The notes beneath the pieces were generated by a model. That model made no database searches, was not told where the DNA came from, and saw nothing but the letters and a program-made list of their open reading frames with translations. Position numbers and translations under genes: made by a program. Below are positions 31,518-37,262 of a DNA stretch of 37,262 nt, in pieces. The DNA lies in NCBI GenBank assembly GCA_964407285.1, contig CAYOVG010000018.1, positions 1 through 37,262 on the forward strand. The letters are read 5' to 3'. Position 1 is the first letter of the stretch. The number at the start of each line of letters is the position of its first letter. The stretch is from CAYOVG01 sp964407285 (GTDB lineage: Bacteria > Desulfobacterota > Syntrophobacteria > Syntrophobacterales > Syntrophobacteraceae).

Positions 31518-32477
31518 ATGGTTCCATCGCTGGATATTGTCATTGTGAACTGGAACGCCGGGCGGCAACTGAGGGAATGCCTGGACTCCCTTGCCGAAGC
31601 GCGGACGAACGGGTTCCGGCTTCGCCGGGTGGTGGTCGTGGACAATGCGTCCACCGACGGCTCCGCCAACGGACTGGAATGCCTTTGCCGGCGCCACGGA
31701 CTGCCGCTCCTGCTGATCCGGAACGAAACCAACCTGGGGTTCGGGGCCGCCTGCAACCAGGGGGCGCGGGACAGTGAATCCGATTACCTGCTTTTCCTGA
31801 ATCCCGATACCCGCATCTTTCCCGATTCCCTCCGCGTACCCGTTCGCTTCATGGAATTGCCGGAAAACCGGCAGGTCGGCATCTGCGGCGTTCAGATGGT
31901 GGACGGCCGGGGGAGCGTCAAGCGCTCCTGCGCCCGTTTTCCGGGGCCCGCGCTCTTCCTCTGGAGGATGCTCGGGCTCGACGTGATCCTCCCCCGCTGG
32001 TTTCCCAATCTCTTCATGACCGAATGGGGACACGGCGAGGACCGCCAGGTGGACCACGTGATGGGGGCGTTCTACCTGGTGAGGACATCCCTTTTCGCGG
32101 CGCTCGGAGGATTCGACGAACGCTTCTTCGTTTACCTGGAGGACCTGGATTTTTCGCTCCGCGCCCGGCGGGCCGGGTGGAGCAGTTACTACCTGGCGCG
32201 CGCCCGCATCTACCACGAGGGGGGAGGCGCGTCGCGCCGGGTGTTGGCCAGGAGGCTCTTTTATTCCTTGTGGAGCCGCATCCTTTACAGCTATAAGCAT
32301 TTCGGATTGCCCGGCGGCACGGGCGTGCTGCTGGGGACCCTTTTCATCGAACCGTGCGCGCGGCTCCTCCGGGCGGCCGGGTCGCTCTCCTTCGAAGGCT
32401 TGAAAGAGACGATCGGAGCGTACGCGCTCCTGTGGCGCGCGCTGCCGGGTATATTGATCGCATCGTTTCGTAAGTAA
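31518..32477 (+). CDS. GT2-family glycosyltransferase (rhamnosyltransferase-like)
   Basis: This 319-residue cytoplasmic GT-A enzyme shows, from the N-terminus, LDIVIVNWNAG, VVVVDNASTDGS, NLGFGAACNQGA, the metal-binding LFLNPDTR, MGAFYLVR and FFVYLEDLDFSLRARRAGW with HEGGGAS. This order is typical of rhamnosyl- and related transferases that extend polysaccharide chains. A hydrophobic/amphipathic stretch after about residue 255 may attach it to the membrane. The frame is open to 31410, but GGGAGGGGG lies before the ATG at 31518. It is separated from the previous gene by the octamer array and a G-rich stretch, and is followed 119 nt later by another glycosyltransferase. Confidence 0.88.
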   Translation: MVPSLDIVIVNWNAGRQLRECLDSLAEARTNGFRLRRVVVVDNASTDGSANGLECLCRRHGLPLLLIRNETNLGFGAACNQGARDSESDYLLFLNPDTRIFPDSLRVPVRFMELPENRQVGICGVQMVDGRGSVKRSCARFPGPALFLWRMLGLDVILPRWFPNLFMTEWGHGEDRQVDHVMGAFYLVRTSLFAALGGFDERFFVYLEDLDFSLRARRAGWSSYYLARARIYHEGGGASRRVLARRLFYSLWSRILYSYKHFGLPGGTGVLLGTLFIEPCARLLRAAGSLSFEGLKETIGAYALLWRALPGILIASFRK

Positions 32478-32596
32478 GGCGACTCAGCGCAAATAGTCCA
32501 CCGCCGACTCGCATGCCCGCGATCCGGAAGAGACTGCCGTTCCGGCAGGTTGTTCGCTCGGAGTTGCCTAAGGGTTTGATTACCTTAAAGGTCTTG

Positions 32597-33775
32597 ATGA
32601 TGAAGATTCTCCTCCTTAGCCGGTACACGCGGATGGGATCGAGCAGCAGGCTGCGGCTGCTGCAATACCTGCCGCTCCTGCGGTCCCGCGGTATAGACGT
32701 CGATGTATCGCCGCTCCTCGACGACGACTACCTGGCGCGCCTGTACGCGGGGGAGCCGTGCCGGCGGCGGCCTCTGCTGATGACCTACTTGAACCGGGTG
32801 CATACTCTTGCAGCTACGCTGAGCGGCCGTTACGATCTGCTCTGGATCGAGAAGGAACTTTTCCCCGGGCTTCCCGCCTGGGCGGAATGGGTGATCCGCA
32901 AGCTCGGAGCGCCCTACGTGGTTGATTTCGACGACGCCACGTTCCACTATTACGACTGCCACTGCAATCCCTTCGTGCGTAGCCTCATGTGCGACAAGAT
33001 CGACAGGGTGATGCGGGGCGCGGCCCTCGTGGTGGCGGGAAACGAGTATATCGCGGAGCGGGCGCGCCGGGCGGGTGCGGCGAGGGTCGAAATCCTTCCG
33101 ACCGTGATCGATCTGCCCCGGTACTGTACGCTCGATGAAGGGGGGCCGGCGGAGGGGCAAGCGACCGGAGACGCGCCGGCGGGAGAATCGGTCCAATCAG
33201 CGATACCGGAGCAATCGCCGCAACCGGCGCCTTTCACCATAGGCTGGATAGGCGCGCCGTGCACGGCCCGGTACCTGGAGGAAGTGGGGCCCGCCCTGGC
33301 CGAAGTCTGCGCCGGCGGGAACGCCCGCGTGGTGCTGGTGGGGTCGGGGCCGATATGCCTGGAGGGCGTGCCCTGCGAGGTGCGGGAGTGGTCCGAGGCG
33401 TCGGAGGTGGCCGCCATATGCTCCTTCGACGTCGGCATTATGCCTCTCCCCGATGCTCCGTGGGAACGCGGGAAGTGCGGGTACAAGCTCATCCAGTACA
33501 TGGCGTGCGAAAAACCGGTCGTTGCGTCGGCGATCGGGATCAATGCGGAGATCGTCGCGGATGGGTGCAACGGCTTCCTGGCGAGGAATCACGACGACTG
33601 GGTGCGCGCCCTGGAGACGCTTCGCCGCGACCCGCGGCTTCGGGCCCGCATGGGGCGTTGCGGACGCAGCCGGGTGGAAGCGAACTACTGCGTGCAGGTC
33701 ACCGGTCCGAAGCTCGTCGATCTGCTCCGCGAAGCCTCGGGGCCCGGTCGTGGCCGCGGACGACAGGGATTGTGA
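32597..33775 (+). CDS. GT4-family (group 1) glycosyltransferase
   Basis: This GT-B protein of about 392 residues starts at one of two adjacent ATG codons (32597 or 32600) after AAAGG; the frame is open to 32513. It shows MKILLLSRYTRMGSSSRLRL, YDLLWIEKELFPGLP, VVDFDDATFHYY, the second-domain start FTIGWIGAP and the donor-site region GKCGYKLIQYMACEKPVVAS. The usual first Glu of E-x7-E is replaced by the KxGYK form found in many EPS transferases. A Pro/Gly/Glu-rich linker (about 178-208) joins the two halves and is probably disordered. Tail residues are Gly/Arg-rich. The sugar and acceptor are unknown. It probably works with the preceding GT2 enzyme. Confidence 0.82.
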   Translation: MMKILLLSRYTRMGSSSRLRLLQYLPLLRSRGIDVDVSPLLDDDYLARLYAGEPCRRRPLLMTYLNRVHTLAATLSGRYDLLWIEKELFPGLPAWAEWVIRKLGAPYVVDFDDATFHYYDCHCNPFVRSLMCDKIDRVMRGAALVVAGNEYIAERARRAGAARVEILPTVIDLPRYCTLDEGGPAEGQATGDAPAGESVQSAIPEQSPQPAPFTIGWIGAPCTARYLEEVGPALAEVCAGGNARVVLVGSGPICLEGVPCEVREWSEASEVAAICSFDVGIMPLPDAPWERGKCGYKLIQYMACEKPVVASAIGINAEIVADGCNGFLARNHDDWVRALETLRRDPRLRARMGRCGRSRVEANYCVQVTGPKLVDLLREASGPGRGRGRQGL

Positions 33776-34018
33776 CCGTAAATCAGTGCGCCGTCTCAGG
33801 AAAAGCGTGACCCCCTGTCGTCTTCGAGCCCTCCCGTTTGCTCTTCCTTCTTTCCTTCCGCTTTATTTCATCTTTCGGCTTCCAAAATTCGATTTGCCGA
33901 TTCTTTTTCTTGTCTATTTGCTTAAGTTTTGAGAAACTGATAAGCACGGCACAGTCAGGTGGGAGCGAGTAGACATGCATTGTCCCCGTGGTTCTGCATT
34001 CCATAATCGGATCGCGTT

Positions 34019-37000
34019 ATGAGAGATACGGAATTCTCATGGCTCTCGAAGGAGTCCGGTGACCGGCAGACGTTCTTCCGGCCGATCAACCCGGAGGCTT
34101 ACACCAATTTTGGAATCGACCCGCAAGACGTTCCGATGGGCACTTTCGCCGCCGAGGACCATCCCAGTTTCCTCCCCAGCCGTTACGGCGGGAATGCGTA
34201 CGGACTGGGGCTCATCGAGCAGAGCGCTTTGAACAAGGCCGATACGGATTTCCTGGAGGACCTCAACTTTCAGGACCCCGAGGAAATCGCCCGGCACGCC
34301 CGCCGACTCAACGCCATTTACCAGAAATTGGGGCTCCTGATCCGGTTCAGCCTCACGGGAAAGCTCTACTTTCTCATCCCTATCAATCTCGTGGCCCATT
34401 CGCTGCAGGACATCAAGGCGATGGCGGACGAGATCGAGGAACTGACGGCCCGGCACCGGATCGAAACGGGCAAGGAACGCCTCGATATCGGACTGATGAC
34501 GGCCGGACACGACCTCACCGCGCACGAATTGACCGCCCGGCTCTCCAACCATCGCATCTTTCTTTTCGAATCCATCGACAAGATCCGTTCCTGGCGGGTC
34601 GCGCTGGACCTGATCATTTTACCCAAGGACATATTCGAATACCTGCTCGAGCAAAAATTTCCCGGCGGCCCCCAAAAGCCCTTCACCCGCCGGCGCATCC
34701 TCTCCTACGCCATGTACCTGGCCGGCAAGATCTACGATGCGCTGGGGCCGGGCGGTAAATTCATCATGGTGGCCCGGTCGCACTATCCCCAGGGGGACAA
34801 TGTCTGCCGGGTCCGGTTCAAGTCCGAAGAGGAACTCAAGTCTTTCCTCCTCTTCACCCACGTGTACAAAACCCGGCGGCAGTACAGGGCGCGGGGGAAC
34901 GAGCTGGAGGTTTTCCTTTCGGACATCTTCTACTACATGGAGCGGCTCCCGTATTCGGAACCGCACCTGAAACGGGTACTGGACCACAAGGAAATCGACC
35001 ACCTCGGCACCGAGGACATCGATGGGCTCCCGTACCTGAACGTCAAGTTGCCCCGGCCCTATGTCCGCAACACTCAGAAGCAATGGGAGTGGATTTGCAG
35101 GACCTGCTTCGAGACCGTTTACTTCGAGTGTAAGTCCTCGCAGCACAGCCGGGATTACTGGGAAAACCGGTTGGAGATGCAGGAGGGCATCCCGGAGACG
35201 CTGTGGCTCTACGTCGGCAGGGCGCGCCGGCCCGCCGTGACCCCGGCGTTCCTCGAAGAGGACGTGAAGGCGTCCGGCATGATGGGGTGCAGCCTGCCCC
35301 TCGTGGCCGAGTACAGGAATTCCTTTCGTTACGTCCTGGATGTTCTGCGAAACGTCATACGCATCCGCAACGGCGATTTCCCGACCCTGACGGAGTTGGG
35401 GCGTATGCGCCTGAGCAATCCGTTTCTTTCCAGGAACGAGCGGTTCGCGCCCATCCTGCGCCTCCTGGGGCAAATCTCCAAACTCGAGAAGGTCCACGAC
35501 TATCTCAATCCGGACCACATCGAAGGCCCCGCCACTCCCATCCTGGAAAATATCTCCAGGCTGTCTCTGCACGGTTTCACGATCGAGCAGTTGCGGGAGA
35601 TTCTCCTCATCGTGGTGGGATATACGACGATGAGCCGCGTCGCTTTCGGGAAGCTTCCGGCAAAGACGTTGAAGCCCATCACGGACAAGGCCAGGGAGGA
35701 CAACTACCAGGAGATCGTCGTGTTTTTGCGGATCTGCCGCCTCATGAGCATGGCCCAGATCGCGGCGACCCTCGGGGATTCCTTTACGGCCGCGCAGGCC
35801 CAGGAGGTATTCCGCATCTACGACGACGCCATCCAGGTGGCCACGGACCCGAATCTGGACTGGGACCAGTTGAGCGACCTTCGCATCAGTGCGCTTGGCG
35901 GGATACAGAATAAAGCCATCCGCGAAATGCTCAAGTTCTTCAACCTGTTCGAATTCATCGACAACTGGCGGGAGTTCAGAGGCAATGGCAGGTTCCAGAG
36001 AGAAGTGCACTGCGACTACGACCCCGTCATGCTCGCCCGGATGGAAGAGGCCATCGATCTCGCCGATATCGCGGACCTGTTCAAGTCCCGGTTTGCGAGC
36101 ACCTGCGTGTTCGACCGCAGCTACTTCTTCCGCCATTTTCTGGATACGGAATTCCACGGGACGGGGCATCTTTTCCCGAAGCTGGGGACCCGCGCAGGTT
36201 TTACGCTCCTGTGGCTGGCGGTGAACTCGGCCGGGGGGCGCATCGTGAACTTCAACCCGCTGCTGGCTCACACGCCCCACGACCGCTACCAGGAGCGAGT
36301 GGGGAAGATACGGGAAGCGCTTCCGCGCATCCCCGTCCACCGCCTCGTGACCGGCTTCTTCGACGGCGTCAAGAAGAGCCTGGCCGAAGGGTATCCCGCG
36401 TTCATTTTCGAGAGCGGAATCCGCCTGATGGCGAACCCGAAGACCAGGGCCCTGGACGTTTCGTTCGTGGACGTAAAGGAAAACATCCGCCAGCTGGACA
36501 AACTGCTCAGGCATCTCGAATCCCGGAAGTTGCGGGGCGTATCCCTGAGAGATCTTCAGAACATGGAGCGTCTATTCTCCGAACTGGAGAGCTTCCACCA
36601 GTACCTGTGCATGGGCCGGGCGGGGGGCAGGCAGGCTTTGCGGGCCGGTTCATCCGACGAGGGGGACCGCGGGGACGGCGGTTCATCCGAGGGGATGGGG
36701 CAGGCGGATACCGAAGCGATGGACAGGGAGATACGGCGGATAGAGGCGCGGTTGAGGCTCCTCTTTCAGAGCCAGATCTTCATCGCCGAGGAAGTTTGCG
36801 ACACCGTCAGCGTGCTTGCGGCCAACTGTCCGGAGATACTCCGTTTTATTCTTCCGGAATTCCACGATTTCGGGAACCTCATCGAGGAATGGCCGACCCG
36901 GGAAAGAGTGTCTCTCGGGGTTTATATCATGCGCTGCCTCCAGAAGTTTCAGGCCCTCATCACCCGAAACCGGAACGCCTTTCAGGACCGGAACACGTTC

Positions 37001-37262
37001 TACCAGTTGGCGAAGCTCGAATTCGGCTCCCTGGCGGAGGAGGGCATCGGTCCGAGCCACGCCCAGACGGAAATACTGGAGCATATGGTCGACCGCATCC
37101 AACAGCGCCCCGTGCTGTACAGGGCGCTGACGCTCGCGCTGTTTTTCCAGGATATCGGGAAAGTCGACAGATTTGCGGAAGGCCTTGCGGCGTCGCTTCC
37201 ATATGGCGACCACGCCGCGGTCGGGGCGGCGATACTGAGCGGTTCCCGGATTTTGGACTGGT
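34019..37262 (+). CDS. Very large uncharacterised protein with degenerate HD-like C-terminal motif (3' end outside the window)
   Basis: An uninterrupted frame runs from the ATG at 34019 (in-frame TAA at 34004) to the window edge, 1081 codons without a stop. Signal peptide and membrane helices are absent, so it is probably cytoplasmic. The first 1000 residues match no family I can name. They are mostly helical, with a segment reading LGPGGKFIMVARSHYPQGDN near residue 240 and two CxxC-like cysteines (WICRTCFETVYFEC, about 360). A Gly/Ser/Asp-rich linker lies near 880-900. Near the end comes LALFFQDIGKVDRF (Asp at 1045), then GDHAAVGAAIL, resembling the HD-phosphohydrolase core but with Gln in place of the first His of the HD pair. 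Large minus-strand frames here are shadows. The ribosome site is poor. The role is unknown; an HD-type sensor or nucleotide enzyme is a guess. Confidence 0.8.
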   Translation, partial: MRDTEFSWLSKESGDRQTFFRPINPEAYTNFGIDPQDVPMGTFAAEDHPSFLPSRYGGNAYGLGLIEQSALNKADTDFLEDLNFQDPEEIARHARRLNAIYQKLGLLIRFSLTGKLYFLIPINLVAHSLQDIKAMADEIEELTARHRIETGKERLDIGLMTAGHDLTAHELTARLSNHRIFLFESIDKIRSWRVALDLIILPKDIFEYLLEQKFPGGPQKPFTRRRILSYAMYLAGKIYDALGPGGKFIMVARSHYPQGDNVCRVRFKSEEELKSFLLFTHVYKTRRQYRARGNELEVFLSDIFYYMERLPYSEPHLKRVLDHKEIDHLGTEDIDGLPYLNVKLPRPYVRNTQKQWEWICRTCFETVYFECKSSQHSRDYWENRLEMQEGIPETLWLYVGRARRPAVTPAFLEEDVKASGMMGCSLPLVAEYRNSFRYVLDVLRNVIRIRNGDFPTLTELGRMRLSNPFLSRNERFAPILRLLGQISKLEKVHDYLNPDHIEGPATPILENISRLSLHGFTIEQLREILLIVVGYTTMSRVAFGKLPAKTLKPITDKAREDNYQEIVVFLRICRLMSMAQIAATLGDSFTAAQAQEVFRIYDDAIQVATDPNLDWDQLSDLRISALGGIQNKAIREMLKFFNLFEFIDNWREFRGNGRFQREVHCDYDPVMLARMEEAIDLADIADLFKSRFASTCVFDRSYFFRHFLDTEFHGTGHLFPKLGTRAGFTLLWLAVNSAGGRIVNFNPLLAHTPHDRYQERVGKIREALPRIPVHRLVTGFFDGVKKSLAEGYPAFIFESGIRLMANPKTRALDVSFVDVKENIRQLDKLLRHLESRKLRGVSLRDLQNMERLFSELESFHQYLCMGRAGGRQALRAGSSDEGDRGDGGSSEGMGQADTEAMDREIRRIEARLRLLFQSQIFIAEEVCDTVSVLAANCPEILRFILPEFHDFGNLIEEWPTRERVSLGVYIMRCLQKFQALITRNRNAFQDRNTFYQLAKLEFGSLAEEGIGPSHAQTEILEHMVDRIQQRPVLYRALTLALFFQDIGKVDRFAEGLAASLPYGDHAAVGAAILSGSRILDW

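Noticed and set aside
34619..36514. 631-codon open frame on the minus strand
   Set aside because: It lies wholly inside the 1081-codon plus-strand frame. Its peptide is His/Val/Arg-rich with no domain, which is typical of a shadow in GC-rich DNA.

Overview
The window reads as about 37 kb of a GC-rich, Gram-negative chromosome, most likely a deltaproteobacterium related to Syntrophobacter. That placement is an inference. It rests on an exosortase/VPxP-CTERM surface system, a GEMM-I riboswitch, many orphan NarL-type regulators and PilZ proteins, and an fdhD/cysteine desulfurase pair that fits formate metabolism. No rRNA, tRNA, CRISPR array, insertion sequence or phage gene was seen.

Region 1 (1-12683) is an exopolysaccharide and exosortase locus. 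In order it has the 3' end of an EpsI-type exosortase protein, a WecA/MraY-type sugar-phosphate transferase with an extra membrane domain, a Wza-type export protein, two small minus-strand VPxP-CTERM proteins, an outer-membrane beta-barrel protein, a Wzz-type chain-length protein, a BY-kinase-like ATPase, an ExeA-like ATPase and a PrsT-like TPR lipoprotein. Together these would start, polymerise, size and export a polysaccharide and anchor surface proteins with it. The larger VPxP-CTERM gene has a cyclic-di-GMP-I riboswitch in its leader. The aptamer carries seven bases complementary to the gene's own Shine-Dalgarno sequence.

Region 2 (13053-22742) is almost entirely signalling: three LuxR/NarL-type response regulators, a PAS-GGDEF diguanylate cyclase, a Cache-HAMP histidine kinase, two intact PilZ proteins, a broken third PilZ gene and a small secreted protein, separated by long intergenic stretches. 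A 28-bp element with fixed spacing (GGGGATTTT, 4 nt, GGTA, 6 nt, GGGTA, usually followed 7 nt later by TACCC) lies upstream of the riboswitch-controlled VPxP-CTERM gene and of the diguanylate cyclase. A weaker copy lies upstream of a PilZ gene. It looks like an operator/promoter that ties the surface protein to c-di-GMP production and sensing.

Region 3 (22764-27122, minus strand) has a three-gene set (TIM-barrel isomerase-like protein, CDP-alcohol phosphatidyltransferase, HxGH-type nucleotidyltransferase) that could make a CDP-activated polar head group. Upstream of it is an asparagine-synthetase-like protein without the glutaminase cysteine.

Region 4 (27781-33775, plus strand) has fdhD, a cysteine desulfurase, a glycogen-synthase-like glycosyltransferase and two further glycosyltransferases. 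It is marked by heptamer and octamer tandem repeats that run into coding sequence. Region 5 (34019 to the end) is one very long open reading frame, at least 1081 codons and cut by the window edge, ending in a degenerate HD-phosphohydrolase-like motif.
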